From Cercis canadensis (taxonomy: Eukaryota > Streptophyta > Magnoliopsida > Fabales > Fabaceae): a DNA stretch of 64,000 nt. The stretch covers positions 497,832-561,831 of the forward strand of contig QAOA01008735.1 in NCBI GenBank assembly GCA_003255065.1, written 5' to 3'. Made by a program: the position numbers and the translations under genes. Shown piece by piece: positions 23,617 to 36,519 of this stretch (position 1 is the first letter of the stretch; the number at the start of each line of letters is the position of its first letter). Below the pieces are notes generated by a model, which saw only the letters and a program-made list of their open reading frames with translations, had not been told where the DNA came from and searched no databases.

Positions 23617-24349
23617 AGCTTCGGTTTACTCACTGTTAAGTATCCCCGTTATAGCTTCTGTACTTTACATCGCCTTTCACTTCATCTTCCTACCCAAACA
23701 ACCCTGCCCTTTTTTCATTTGGGTTTATAGTCTTGTATAGCCTTTTTCCTCTGAAAACATGAACATTGTAGTACGAGCACAATTCATCATGGGACTGAGA
23801 AGTTTCTTTCAGCCGGCGGATCAATTTCGTGTTCACGAAACTTGCTTTGAAAAGAAATGATATGCAACCCCAAATATGTTATAACATTTTATGCAGAGAA
23901 TTAAGAACAAAGACTCAAGTGACTAGCAAAATTCTATCAATAACATTCTTTTTCACTCAAAAATGGAGTAAAATTGTCTTGTGTACTAGTAGCCAGTACA
24001 AAATTTATTACTTGCTCAAAAAATTGTCGTGTACTTGGTGATGGTAGATTGGATCAACTAAGCAAGAAAATGTATTGCACTTCCCTATGCATACAAAGAA
24101 ACATTAATTCTGTGATGGAACTGTTCCAAGACTAAATCATCAAAAGAAACCTAACTCACAATTAGTGGGATTCATCTATGTCATACACAATTGAGCAGTG
24201 AAGTCAGTAAGGCCAACATTAATGACAATTGCTGCAATGACATCAGTGCGACAAAAACTCTCATCCTCCGATGTTGGAAAGCTGTTTTTCTACACCTTTG
24301 TCAGCATTTAAAAACAAAGCCATAGCAAGAAAAGCCGGGTCCTAGTTGC
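23617..24349. other. Tail-to-tail spacer between HOS15 and the first cyclin gene
   Basis: The 3' flanks of two converging genes, about 730 bp. No clear polyadenylation hexamer or additional gene was recognised. Confidence 0.5.
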
Positions 24350-26791
24350 CTAAAGATCTGTCACTCTATCTTCAAAATAAGAAAGCGGAATCTCTGGAGG
24401 GGAAGGCATTGTCGCGACACATTTGAACTGTTTTCAAAGAACCAATGCAATTGGAATCAGAATAACTTTCTACAGTGTGATCATTGGAATGAATCATGAA
24501 TGCTTTACTAATTTTGCTGAAGTTACAATAGTTTACATTCATTCAATTAGAAATTGAGTGCTAGGTGCAAGAGGATTACCTTATGCTGCTTGTATTTTTC
24601 TCTTACAGATTGCAAAGACCCCCCTCTCCTACTGAGATACAAATCATGTATGAGTAGGACACATTCCTTCAAGTTCGCTGGTTCATAGCCAGAGTGCTGA
24701 TGGAGGGTTGAATTCTGTAAAAAAGTATACCACTTAGTAATTGCCTTCTGCAACCAAAATCTAAGATACTTACAAGAACGACTCATTACCCAAGGATGAA
24801 TCTTTGGGCTTAACATAAATCTGGCTAGAAATATAACTGATGCGGCCACCAAAGAAGGCAAAAACTTCACACAATTATAATCCAACAAACTGAGCTCGGC
24901 AAGGTAGTAGCTAAGGAACTCAAACTGCAGGTCAGAAGACTGTACCAGAAGATAAAGCAATATAAGTCACATAATGAACTTCCCATTTTGGCACACCAAG
25001 AGAGGAAACAGAGTGCGTGGTGTGTAACTAGAGAGAAAAAAAGAATAAAAAAAATAGTTGGGGATAATCCAGTTTTCTCTTCAACTGGATAAAATATCCT
25101 TTTGAACTTTTACCAACATTGAGAAAAAGATAGTTATTGTTCAAGATCACCTGTTTAAGCTCTGAAATATCAATGAAAAACAGGTTGAGATAGAAGTAAG
25201 CTTACCTCATAATTCTCTTGAGAAATTCTGGAGAATCTTCTGCAAAAACAGAAAAAATTACAACGAGGCAAGATGATGAGAAATTGCATAATTAAAATTG
25301 GAACATTTATTGCAAAGAGAAGGGAAGAATAAATAAAGCATCCGTACCTTAGAAATGTCTTTACTGTAGGGTTTCCCAATTCAAACCTTAAGGATTTCAG
25401 TATATCGGCTTCCATCTTTACAACCTTTAGAATTAATAAGGATGTCTACGGTTAATGATGGCAAAAGCTAAACGGGATATGGGAATCTAAAAGAAAAAGT
25501 GAGGAAAGAATCACCTCTTCCTTAGTGTATGTGTTGTCAGTAATGTAACAAAATTCTTCCACTTCAGGAGGCTTGATTTCCTCGTATTTTCTATTTGGCA
25601 CATAGAAATCAAAGAATATAAGCAACAAGACAAACCAGATGAGAGAAGTAAACAAATTCGTATCCAGATTTTAAGAAACTCTAAGTACTTGGAGACTCAC
25701 GAGGCAATTAGCATCGAAGAAACGCCCAGTAACTGCAACTTCTGCTTATTTAGAGCTTTCAAAGATAGATATCTATCGATGAAAGAAATAGAAAGATAAA
25801 GAGTATCTGAAACAAGCTTGTATTCCTCAGCAACCTCCACCAACCAATCCACCAGAATACCCCTCATACTAGCATTAACATCCTTCTGAACCCTCTGCAT
25901 GTAATCAGGTAATGGTCTTCTCCTTGGATCCACCTGAGTCAAAATTATCCAACCAATAAGTGAAAATTGAAACATGAAGTGAAAGGGCTAACCAAATTTA
26001 TTTTCCATTGGACATTGATTCCCATTGTAGAAGATATACATATACTAAAACCATAATGCTGCGGTCAGTTGCTAACCCTACCCATTTAACTGGAAATTTT
26101 CAATACTGAGCAAGAAATCAAATAAGCACTTGGAGTTCAATTACAATCTTCTCAAGACCAGACCAGATACCTATTATTGACTTCTTTATTTAATTGCCAT
26201 ATCAATTTTACGAATCAAATAAAAGCTTAAACCTTCAGTTCCCCACTCAACTTAGACTTAATCCCAGTTTCGTGGGCACTTCATTGAAAACCAGGACTTT
26301 TTAGGAGTAATGGAGCTTTTACATGAAATATCCCTGATTCCCTGGCACTCTAATTGCGATGCCCATCACCCATTTCAAGCCATAAACCCGGTTCAAAGGA
26401 AGGAAAAAAAAACAAAAAACAAAAACAAAACAAAAAAGGAATTTCATCCTGTTACCTCCATTGTTCGAAGATACTCATAAATGTCGTAAACATAAGTCTC
26501 GCACATTTGAGGATCATCCAACTTTGCGTCTATGTCATCTGACTTGGCCGGTGTCGTCGCCGTTGTAGTGGATTGAACTTTTCTGACCTTTCTCTTGATT
26601 CCACCTTTCTCCTCTTGGGTCTCTGCCCCATAACCTGGTTTCTTCTTAACAAGAACATTTGACAAGTTGGGAAGCTCCCCCAACACCACACGCTTCTTGG
26701 TGGGGGCATGGAGATCGGCGATGGCAGCTGCGGCCCTCTTCTTGGCTGCACGCGTAAGACGCTCAGGGACAGAGTTCTCTTTGTCTTCCAT
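24350..26791 (-). CDS. CYCA3: A3-type cyclin, copy A
   Basis: A-type cyclin that partners CDKA at G1/S and S phase. Eight exons on the minus strand: 26791-26456, 25933-25701, 25590-25515, 25424-25348, 25239-25206, 24939-24790, 24714-24580, 24427-24350; total 372 residues. The N-terminus carries a destruction box, RVVLGELPN. The cyclin core begins [20 protein letters not shown] and contains [20 protein letters not shown] (the A-type LVEVxEEY signature), [20 protein letters not shown] and the second fold HPW...[18 protein letters not shown]. It ends [10 protein letters not shown]. The protein is shorter than A1/A2 cyclins, as expected for A3. Exon 5 is only 34 bp. It is tandem and co-oriented with a second A3 gene 3.3 kb upstream, with the same exon lengths from 2 to 7. 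Confidence 0.93.
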
Positions 26792-26933
26792 GGTGATGAA
26801 ACTGGTAGTGGTATTACTCGGGATGCGAGAGGAGAGGAGAGAAGAGAATGGAAAACAAGATATAAAAGTGGTTTAATGGAAGAAGAGGTAGTGAATGGAG
26901 GTGGAGCGCGTCCTTTGAAATTTTTGCAGTGAA

Positions 26934-26953
26934 TATATAAATATTGTTCCCGC
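26934..26953 (-). promoter_or_regulatory. E2F-like site next to TATA box of cyclin copy A
   Basis: On the minus strand GCGGGAAC (26946-26953) lies just upstream of TATTTATA (26936-26943), about 145-160 bp before the start codon at 26791. GCGGGAA is the core of the E2F/DP site that drives G1/S genes in plants, matching the known expression of A3 cyclins. Confidence 0.55.
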
Positions 26954-29900
26954 TTTTGGCTTACATTTTAGATTTCAACCGGGAACACAAAACCATTCAA
27001 TTCAATTGCACTGCCACTAAATGAAAATCTGAAATCACGGACTCCAGTCCTCACTCCGCCGTGGCTTTTAACTTTTAAAATGAAAACAAAAATTATCACT
27101 AAGATATGATTCCCTTTTTTAATCTTTAATGTATTCTCTCTCTTTTTCATGTTTGGCTCCAAAGATATTTCAAAATTTTCGGAATTTTTAAAACTAATTC
27201 TATATTACCCGTTAATCTCTGTCTCCTTATATTGTTATACTAGAACCGGGAAGGTATACTATCTAAAATCATGCACTAAACATCTTTTAAGAAAATAGCT
27301 AACAAATAATGGTGCCTTTTTTATTTATCCATTTTTTTTTGTTTAAATTGTTTAATTTAAGTAAAACACACACAAAAATTGACCCAACCCATTATGGCCT
27401 ACCCTAGTTCAGTTCAGGCCATGTCAAATTAGCCTATTTTCATTCCAACAAGCATATTATTAGCTTAACCCAATCTCTATAAGTTATGGGCTAATACGGG
27501 TCAATACAATTTTTTTTTTATATTATTTATATTGTATTTTGGGCTATAAATTAGTCTTTTTTTTTAATGATTTTGGGCTTATTTAGACTAAAATGTTAAT
27601 AGACTAATTCTTAAGTTTTAACTAAACAAATAAGTAAATAATAGTTAAAGTCTTAAATAAATCCAAATAGACAAAGTGGGGAAGGGAATTAGAGAAAGGC
27701 TAGGGATTTTGATAATGATATTTGAATTGTAAAAAAAAAAAAAAAAAAAAANNNNNNNNNNNNNNNNNNAAAAAAAAAAAAAAGGTTAATTGGGCCAGTC
27801 TAACCCAAACCCAAATGAGCCACGGGCCAATTTGGTCTGATTCTATTCAAGCTGAGATTTTCATAACTCAACCTTTCTTTCTAATTGAACTAAAACGGGT
27901 CAACTTACCAAGCTGAGCCCATTTTGGCAGCTCTAAATTCATACCCCCATTTATTACCCAACAAAAAAAAAACAAAATTATAAAAAAATGATGAATTGGT
28001 TTTCCTGCTAATCAAATTATTATTATATTTTTTGTTATAATTTTATATTCAAACACGAAACTTACAAATTTTGAGGATAACCTCAATACCATTAGTCCTA
28101 GCTGTTTGGTAAATTGATCAAATTATTAGTTGTGAATACAAATAGGATTTATTTGATTATTTCCTCAAAATTCTATATTTTTCTCTATGTCAATATATAT
28201 ATATATTTTTTTTAACTTTCCACAAACTTTATCAAGTTAACCGCTTAACCTACAACAAATTAAATAAGAATTAAATATCAGTATGTCTCCCCTTATAAAA
28301 ATAAAAAATAAAAATCAATTAATGTTTTCAGTAGAAAATTACTTTCGACCATCACAATTATGATTATTTTTGTTGTGTATTTTATGAAATTCAGATTTGT
28401 TATTTTCTGAACTATCTGAACCTCATTAAACCATTTTGATATCCAATATTCCAAAATGCAAAGTTGAGAGGGTTGGGAAGATGTAAACTCTTGCTTTTTT
28501 TTTTTTTCTCCCCATATTTCTATCATACGCTAAATTACTATCAGATTCAAGTATCTCCACTGTAGTATATACATCCAATATTTTCAAATATATTACTTCA
28601 TTTATTCTTTCCATCCTCCCCCAAAGATATCTAATTCACCACATGCTATATTATAAAATTATTTAAACAGCAACTAAAAATACTTCCATTCGAATTTCTA
28701 AAGGACAATTTAAAGTGAAAAGTGTACAAGATTTGTAGAATTCTTTTGTGCATACTATGATATACCAATGCTAGCAAATATGTAAACTTTTTCATAAATT
28801 AATCCTGTTATAGTTTTTATTTTATTTTACTGTTAAATGTCTCAATAAACTGAGATCATTCTCCCTCCCCCAAATATGAGTGGTGTATGAACAATATTAT
28901 ATAGCTTTTCAAGGAGCAATATCATTAAATAAAAAAAAAGTGTTATACTTCATGTAAATTATGATTAAATTTGTATAACTAAGTGCATGTTTGTTATTAT
29001 GATTAAAAATCGATTCTAGAATAAAACTAGATAAACTAAACATATTTAGTTTGTGATCGAATTCCAACATTTGATTGGACTTGCTCGGATTTCCTTTTCT
29101 CTATGGAGGGTCAAAAACAGAGTGAACTTTATAAGGCGTTAATGTACTTCTGGTTCTCTTTTAAATAATGTACAAAAGCAATACGTGAAGGAAAAAGTTA
29201 TAATTTACATTTGAACTCCCATAAATCAAAATGGCATACACAATTGCACAAATAATGAATATATGAATTGGTTTGTCTTCAAGAAAACCCTTAAATAGCT
29301 GAAAACTAAATACTTGATCATAAAGATTATATATTCAAATTCTATTAAAAACCAAATGACAAAAGAATTTGAATTAATTCATTATCTATTGAAGATAAAA
29401 CAATAGAAATGGAATAGCATAGCCAAAAGTAAAGAAGATAAAGAAACTGTGAAGACACATCAAACTTAATAGCACAATTCCGAGGACTTAAAAAAGGACA
29501 TCAACTTATATTGCTTGTCAATGTTTGATTTACAGAAACCTATTATAGTAGAATTGCTTGTCAATATTAGATTCAGAGACCTATTCTAGTACAATTAGAT
29601 AAATATCAAAAAAGCAAATGGCAATCAGCATCAGTAACAGGGAGATTAGCTTTTTGCATTAGTTGTTGGAGTTGAAAGACACATTGTTCCATGGCATTGA
29701 AGGTCAGTTAGAACTCTGCAGCACAAAACACGTGTTAGTCAAAAAATAAAACAGCTCGGTGGCCCATAGAGCAATCTTTATCCTAGTACATGAAAATCCC
29801 TCTCTACTCCCAAACTCCATTCTGCATAAGAAAGAAATTATCAAAGCAATATAGCTGAATATCTAGCAACTATGTACCTAGCTGAGTAATCTCTTGAATA

Positions 29901-30106
29901 CTTTTGAAACAGCTGCAGCCACATGGTTGATTGCCATTTGCCACAAAAGCTTCAGAAATTTGCACAAGGAAGGACTTCACAGTACACACATCAATTTAAC
30001 AACCCCTCTAGTGAAAGAGATGCTGATTTCATCATACACAAAATCCCTTCAGTAGATAACTCATTATCACCCCAAACAGACCCAAGTCCTCCATGGAATT
30101 CTTATT
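26954..30106. other. Intergenic region between the two cyclin genes
   Basis: AT-rich spacer. It contains a poly-A run interrupted by an 18-base N gap (27752-27769), a nearby segment with repeated GGGCC/ACCC and CGGGTCAA motifs (about 27380-27930) that may be a degraded DNA transposon, an (AT)n tract near 28193-28205, and a diverged tandem repeat of about 45 bp (ATTGCTTGTCAAT at 29511 and 29556). Sequence from about 29900 to 30106 is the 3' flank of cyclin copy B. No gene is supported. Confidence 0.45.
27752..27769. other. Assembly gap of 18 N within a poly-A run
   Basis: Eighteen Ns sit inside a homopolymer of A. The true length of the run is unresolved. Confidence 0.95.
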
Positions 30107-32095
30107 TCACCACTCTTCTTCAAAATAAGAAATTGGTATTTCCGGAGGGGAAGGCAGCGTTGCCACATATTTGAACTGTTTCAAAATAAAGATTTTAATT
30201 CACCCAATTTTTCAATATGAAAACCCCAAACATAAAGCAACACAATTAAATAAAAGGAGAAAAAGAGAAAAGTATTTACCTTGTGCTGCTTGTATTTATC
30301 CCTTATAGCTTGCAATAACCCTCCTCTTCTTGCCAAGTACAAATCGTGCAAGATTAGCACACATTCTTTTAACTCGAATAATTTATATCCCGAGCACTCT
30401 TGCAGGACTGAAGTCTGCCACAAGCAGTTAACTTCATGAATGCATGCCTTGCAAGTACAGTACTTGAGGTAACTTAAATAAGGAAAATAGTATTATTTTC
30501 CATAACATCACATACTTACCCAGGGATGCACTTTAGGCGAGATGATAAATCTGGCAAGGAATATAACTGATGCAGCAATCAAAGAAGGCAAGAATTTTAT
30601 ACAATTATAGTCCAACAAACTTAGCTCAGCAAGATAGTAGCCCAGAAACTCAAACTGCAAATTTGGATTCTGGAAGTAAGAAGGCAAACAATCAGTCAAA
30701 ATAAGCCAGCCTTTGATCAAACCTCTAAGAAAGTTAAGCTTAAGTAAAGCTGTACTTACTTTTTGGTCCCCAGAAGCAAACCCGGCAAACCTCCTGTACC
30801 AGAACTTACACTTTATAAGTCCAGTGCAATTGCAATTATATTTTAGATAAGTGAAATGTAGAATAGTGCAACCAAGAATGTGATGAAAGCGTTCTTACCT
30901 TAAAAATGCCTTCACAGTTGGATTGCCCATTTCAAAATTTAGGGACTTGAGTATATCCGCCTCCATCTGTACCACCTACACATTAACCAACAAGCAAGGT
31001 AAAAAAAGTGAAAGGAAAATTGAGGAAGAACAAAAAGAAAACTACTAATGTAAACCAGCAGGTAATCTAACAAACCAAGGGGGAAAAAAAAAAAAAACTA
31101 AACGCATATTTACCTCTGCCTTGGTGTATGTATTATCAGTAATATAGCAGAACTCTTCCACATGTGGAGGACTGATTTCTTCATATTTCCTACATATTGA
31201 AAAAAATATAGAATTATGATGCTTATCCAGGCTAATGAAATAACATCTGCAAAACCACAAACATCTACTGAAGCCTTACGAGGCAATAAGCATGGATGAA
31301 ACCCCCAGTAACTGAAGCCTCTGCCTACTAACAGGATTAGAAGAGAGGAACCTATCAATGTAGGAAACAGAGAGGTAAAGAGTGTCCGAAAGAAGCTTGT
31401 ACTCCTCAGAGACCTCCACCAACCAATCAATCAATACTCCTCTCATGTTAGCAGAAACATCCTTCTGAATTTTCTCAAGGTAGCCATGTATCGGTCTTCT
31501 CTTTGGTTCCATCTAAGAAACAAGTAATCACCATAATTAGCTCAAATTGAACCACCAAATAAATTGAAAAGGCACTGTTCTGGAACACTTTGATTGAAAC
31601 GACAAACATATGGGACAAATCAAACTATTCAAGCAAATTATAACCCAGTTTTCGGGGAAACCAAATGACTAAATTGCTTCTCAAAAATAGCGATGATCCA
31701 TTCTCGTTCTATTCAACAAAACCCAGAATTACCTCCATCTTGTGAAGATATTCATAAATGTCCGAAACATAAGGCTCGCAGTTTTGCGGATCATCCAACT
31801 TGGCATCGGTGCCCGACTTTGCGTCAGGGTACAATGCCATATTGGCCTTGACCTTGGTATCATCCAACTTGTGATCCTCCAACATAAGGATCTTCTTTGT
31901 CATTGCAGGATTCTTGACCTTGGTCTTCCTTCGGCATTCCCGTTTCTGGGGTTGGAGAACCGAATTCGAACCCACAGAAAGAATAGCATTCGACAAATTG
32001 GGAAGCTCCCCCAAGACGACCCGTTTCTTTTTGGTCGACTGGTTCTGGGCTAAGCCGGCGATCTCTGCCCTTCTCTTTGTTGCGCGAGTCTCCAT
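30107..32095 (-). CDS. CYCA3: A3-type cyclin, copy B
   Basis: Second A3 cyclin, same orientation as copy A. Eight exons: 32095-31733, 31512-31280, 31189-31114, 30975-30899, 30793-30760, 30669-30520, 30414-30280, 30175-30107; total 378 residues. Exons 2 to 7 have exactly the lengths of copy A (233, 76, 77, 34, 150, 135 bp), so the pair arose by tandem duplication. The destruction box RVVLGELPN is retained. The core shows [40 protein letters not shown] and [15 protein letters not shown]; the end is ISYFEEEW. The N-terminal exon differs most, with a basic stretch [12 protein letters not shown]. The two copies probably share CDK partners but may differ in expression. Confidence 0.93.
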
Positions 32096-32200
32096 CTCCT
32101 TGTTGCTGTATCGGTGGTTCTCGATTGCAAGAGATGGAGAGACGGGAAAAGATAGTGAAGGGCAGAGTAAAGATTTAGATTTGGGGCTGAGATATGAGTA

Positions 32201-32210
32201 TTTTTATATA
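32201..32210 (-). promoter_or_regulatory. TATA box of cyclin copy B
   Basis: TATATAAAAA on the minus strand, about 106 bp upstream of the start codon at 32095. Confidence 0.55.
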
Positions 32211-32387
32211 TAAGTAGGCAGCACAAGAGCGCCATGTCTGGTTTTTCAAAAGCAGCCAAAACGAAAACGAAAACGATTTGATTGCCGCTATTGGCGTCTG
32301 TCAAAATTTTTGGGTTTTTTAAGTTTCGGCGATTTTTCATTTGATTCAAAATTCATATGTTTGGGATTTGTTAAATTTGTTCTTTTC

Positions 32388-32645
32388 ATGTGGCGGGTTT
32401 GTTTTCCGCCTTGGTTATCCAATCAAACACTCTTTTCAGTGAGATGGTGGGCCACTAGTCTAAGATTGCTTGTTTTTGTTCTAATTTCTAAATATGATAA
32501 AAGGCAAATTCACTGTTTTCTTATGGCGGGTTGCTTTTCCGCGATTGTTTTCGTTGTTTTTTGGTCTTTTCCGCCGTGGCGCCATTGTTTCACAATGAAA
32601 ATACTCTTTTCTACGCTGCGTTGCTGGGCCACTAGCCCAAAACCG
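32388..32645. repeat. Diverged tandem duplication with GGCGGG/TTTTCCGC motifs upstream of cyclin copy B
   Basis: Two stretches (about 32388-32462 and 32521-32641) each contain GGCGGGTT, then TTTTCCGC within about 12 bases, then ACTCTTTTC and GGGCCACTAG in the same order. The paired GGCGGG and CCGCC motifs are mirror-like and resemble E2F half sites. They lie 300-550 bp upstream of the cyclin start. Regulatory meaning is inferred. Confidence 0.45.
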
Positions 32646-34000
32646 ACTCTTTTTTTACCCGGAAGTTACCCTCCATAAGAAATCATAATTATGGCCCCAC
32701 ATGGAAGTTTCAATCTGGATCGAAACTAATTCATCTTTCTAGATCATGAAACTTTTTTAAAACTGCGTAATTCGATGCAAGTCAACTTAATTAATTTTTA
32801 CTAAAATACACGAATGACAGTATCATATTGTGTAAACATTTGTATACCACTTTGGTATTACTTGATGTTAAAATGCAACAATTGACAATTATTAGCCAAT
32901 GAAATGTTAATAGGATGTAGGTAAAATCTTGGTTAAGCAGATTTTATTAAATTATAGTTTTGTCCTAAAGTTGAGATAATTACAAATTATATCCATAAGT
33001 TGAGATAATTATAAAATTATCTCAAATAAATCATAAATTCTAAACCCTAAAAAATGAACTTTAAACCTTATACCAAAAAAAAACTAAATGAATTGTAGCT
33101 GATTTATAAATAGTAAAAAAAATTTGTGGGGCATTATTTTGTAATTAGCATAACTTCATTAACAATAACAAAATTTCAACATAATTACGTGTTATATTTG
33201 TAATAAGTCAAATTATCAATTATACAAATAACCAACAAATTTACTAACATCACTCAACCAATCAGCAGCTGCCACGTGTTATTGTTAGTTGTTGCATTTC
33301 AGCAACAAGTGGTATTTTAGTCATTTCCTAAACATTTTACCATACATAATTTTCTATCAAATTGGTTTTACATTTTAGCAAACATTACCTATTTTAATTC
33401 ACAATAAATTACTTGATTTTTCCGTATTGAACCAAAAACCAATGAATTAATTCAATTTAAATTAAGAATTAGTACCTCATATTTTAAAGGGTAGCTTAGC
33501 AACTTTTTTTTAATCAAAATATTGATTTTTTTTAAAAAAAAAAACCTGGAAAATTGAATGTAAGCTATACCGTTATATTTTTTAAAATTATTTTTTTTTT
33601 TTAATAATGTCAATCATCAATTCATCATCATCACTATCAAATCTAATGTTCTTTACTATTTATGCTCCAATTAACCTTTAGCATCCTATTGCTTAATGAA
33701 GAACTAGTTTACAAGTCAGACGTCTCAGGCATATTAGATCCAATTATCCTTATAAATAAGTAAGCAACAAAGTTTAATAGTGAAGATGACCATTAAATAA
33801 ACACTTATTATTATTATTTTTCATCTCATGCACGTCGAAGCCAGCATAAGAGATAATTTATTCCAGTTACTGGCTAAGAAAAAACAAATGCATATTCGAG
33901 CTTTGACTACTGTCTCTCTGAACAACCAGCGTCGAAGTTTCTAGGGAACAATATGAAGTTTGGAAACCACATCATATATAATTTTGACGGTGATCAAGCA
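32646..34000. other. AT-rich intergenic region
   Basis: About 1.35 kb between the cyclin copy B upstream region and the 3' end of the MADS gene. Poly-A/T runs only; no gene supported. Confidence 0.5.
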
Positions 34001-36519
34001 TTAAGAAACGTTTGAGGGTGCGTATTGAGAAAAATACAACTCAAGTAGCTGTCCTTCTCTTGTCTCTGCAACGAAAGATCCACTCCCTGCCAACATTTTC
34101 TAATCGTGAATGTACAGCCAGCACCCTTTACAAATAAAACAAGCTCTTATATATTCAAATGATCATTCTTGAGTTAATTTTTTGCTCATTAATAGCATGT
34201 AATTAATTGAAACTTAATTTAAGTACCTGCAGCATGGAGTTGCTCCCAAGGGGAAGAGTTGACATTATTGACTTGTCCAAACTCAGGGATCTCTACATTA
34301 TTATTGTCATCTTCTAAACCATTCCTCGGACTCATGTGACCATCTTGATCATCCAAGTTCTGTGCATGCAGAAGAGATGAAGCTGGAGATAAAATATGAG
34401 CAACAGCATGGCCTTGTTGATCTCTGAGTGCAAGAAGAGGGATCAGATCATCATCATTTTGTAAACAAGTCCCAACTACTGATCAGATCAGGAAAGGCCA
34501 ATTAGAGAGATTTATCAGTTACATTACAATTTAAGTACCTCAGAGATACAAGGCTATTGGCATCCACAAAGTTTGGGTTCTGTGATTGCGGGTCTCCATG
34601 GGGAAGCCAGTCTGTGAAGTTCTTTGAGCTTCCGGCAACAAATCCATTTGCTTCTACAGTTTTTGCAAGATGTACCTGATAGTTAACATCTCTGGCCAAG
34701 TTAGTTGAAAGATATAACCTAGATATTTAGTTAAAAATAAAATGGCCATGCACGTTTTGCTGTTGCAGGCATTGTCCTTCTTCATGCATGATTATTAAAA
34801 CTACGTACCTTCTAGATGGCCATATATATATCTCCATTATTAATCAATGATGTTTGAAAATAACCATCAAAATATAATGGATATATATATTTAATCGTTA
34901 GTTAGTGGAAAAGGGGAGTTACTAAGAAGAGCTGATTTGTTTGAGTAATATAGTAATTTGAAAGGGAGGAAAATCAAACTCTCATTGTCTTCTTTTTCGT
35001 TGAATTAGAGTTCAATTCATACATGCACGTATTAGTCTAAAGAAAGGACCATTTCATCTTTGTATACCTGTGAAGGCGCAAGAGAATTATAGTCTTCCTC
35101 CAGAACTTGCTGTTTAAATATAAAAATTTGAGTTATTGTATGCTAGCAGTTCAGATCCAGCTATTGTTATTGATAATCAAGTAATAATTAAGACTCACTT
35201 TTCGCAGCTGCACTTGTTTAAGAGTTTCCTGAAGGACGTGTTCGCGATATTCAGCCTCACACAATGTTGTGATTTCAGAAGGATCACCTTCGAATATTCT
35301 ACAAAATGCATTGGGAAACAATGGGGAGATATTATAATCATGCACCCCAAAGATCAAAATTAGGGTTTAATTTGATTGATGTAAATAGCATGCGCAGGAA
35401 TAGAATGAAGGGCACCTCAGCCGCTTTTCCATTTCTTCCAATTGAGTTTTGCAAATGAAAATTTCTCTTTGAAAGTCCTGTAGTTAATTTGCACAGAATG
35501 ATATCTAATAGATGATAAATTAATTAACTGAGGCATGGAAATTAATCTGCTAGATGAGAGAGACAATAATTGTTCATGGATAAATACCTCAAGCTGGGAG
35601 TCTGTAGTCATCGGGCTGCCTCACAAAGTCACAAGAGAACAATTAAGTTATGGCCATAGCCGTAGGTAATGCTTGATTACTATTTAACTCTTGGTTTAAT
35701 CAACAGTACCACCAGATCCAATTAATGAGAGCATATGAAAGTCAGAAAAATTAATAGAATAATGAAATTATTAACCAAACCTAGGGGCTTGGTAGCTTTG
35801 ATCTGCTTCAGCTTTTAACTTACTAAGCACCTTTTGAATATACTGCACACATGATGAAAATTAATCATTTCAAATGAACTCCCTGCAACCCATAATTGTA
35901 AAATTGGTGGCTACTGCACCATATATATAATTATATGCCTTCTAGGCAGGGCTAAATTACCTCTTGGTTATGCATCCTTGAGAATTGCAGGGTACCAAGA
36001 AAAGACAAATCCAACGGAGGGGAATAAACAAGTGAAAGCAACATTAGTATAAAGAAATATCAAACACCAGAAGAAGAAAAGTACATATTTATTAATTTAG
36101 AGAGTATGGAAGGGATCATATATACCTTCCACGTTCTTGCGGAGGAAGATTAACATATCGTTCTAGAACTTCTTCAATGCTTCATAATATACACAGACAC
36201 ACGGAGAAAAAAAAAAGATGAGCTTAAAGGTCATTTTCTAGTAATTAATAGAACACATTATATTCTGGGTCCATTTTGTTATATGTATAAGGGTACATAT
36301 CTGATATCTTGAAGAGGAATAGGGTATAGCTGACCTTTTGGTGCCGGAGAAGAGGCTGGCTCTCCCAGATGGGGAAAACATGATTAGAGCTACATCAACG
36401 TCACAGAGAACAGAAAGTTCATAAGCTTTCTTGATGAGCCCATTCCTCCTCTTTGAGAAAGTGACTTGCCTATTTGTTGTGTTCTCAATCTTCTTGATCT
36501 GAAGCTTCACTCTCCCCAT
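34001..36519 (-). CDS. MIKC*-type MADS-box transcription factor (AGL66/AGL104-like)
   Basis: A nuclear DNA-binding protein; MIKC* factors form heterodimers controlling late pollen development. Eleven exons: 36519-36335, 36179-36126, 35976-35961, 35842-35781, 35615-35588, 35477-35416, 35298-35199, 35109-35068, 34675-34539, 34423-34227, 34086-34001; 322 residues. The MADS domain reads [20 protein letters not shown] onward to [11 protein letters not shown]. The I/K region carries [18 protein letters not shown] and a coiled-coil stretch ([17 protein letters not shown], then [17 protein letters not shown]), split over many small exons including one of 16 bp, as is typical of MIKC*. The C-terminal region is Asn/Gln/Asp-rich with [15 protein letters not shown] chose the canonical MGRVKL start; an in-frame ATG at 36555 would add 12 residues. 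Subclade is less certain than type. Confidence 0.88.

Noticed and set aside
32310-32678. Plus-strand open frame of 122 codons upstream of cyclin copy B
   Set aside because: It overlaps the cyclin upstream region and has no recognisable similarity; the repeated motifs there explain the sequence better as non-coding.
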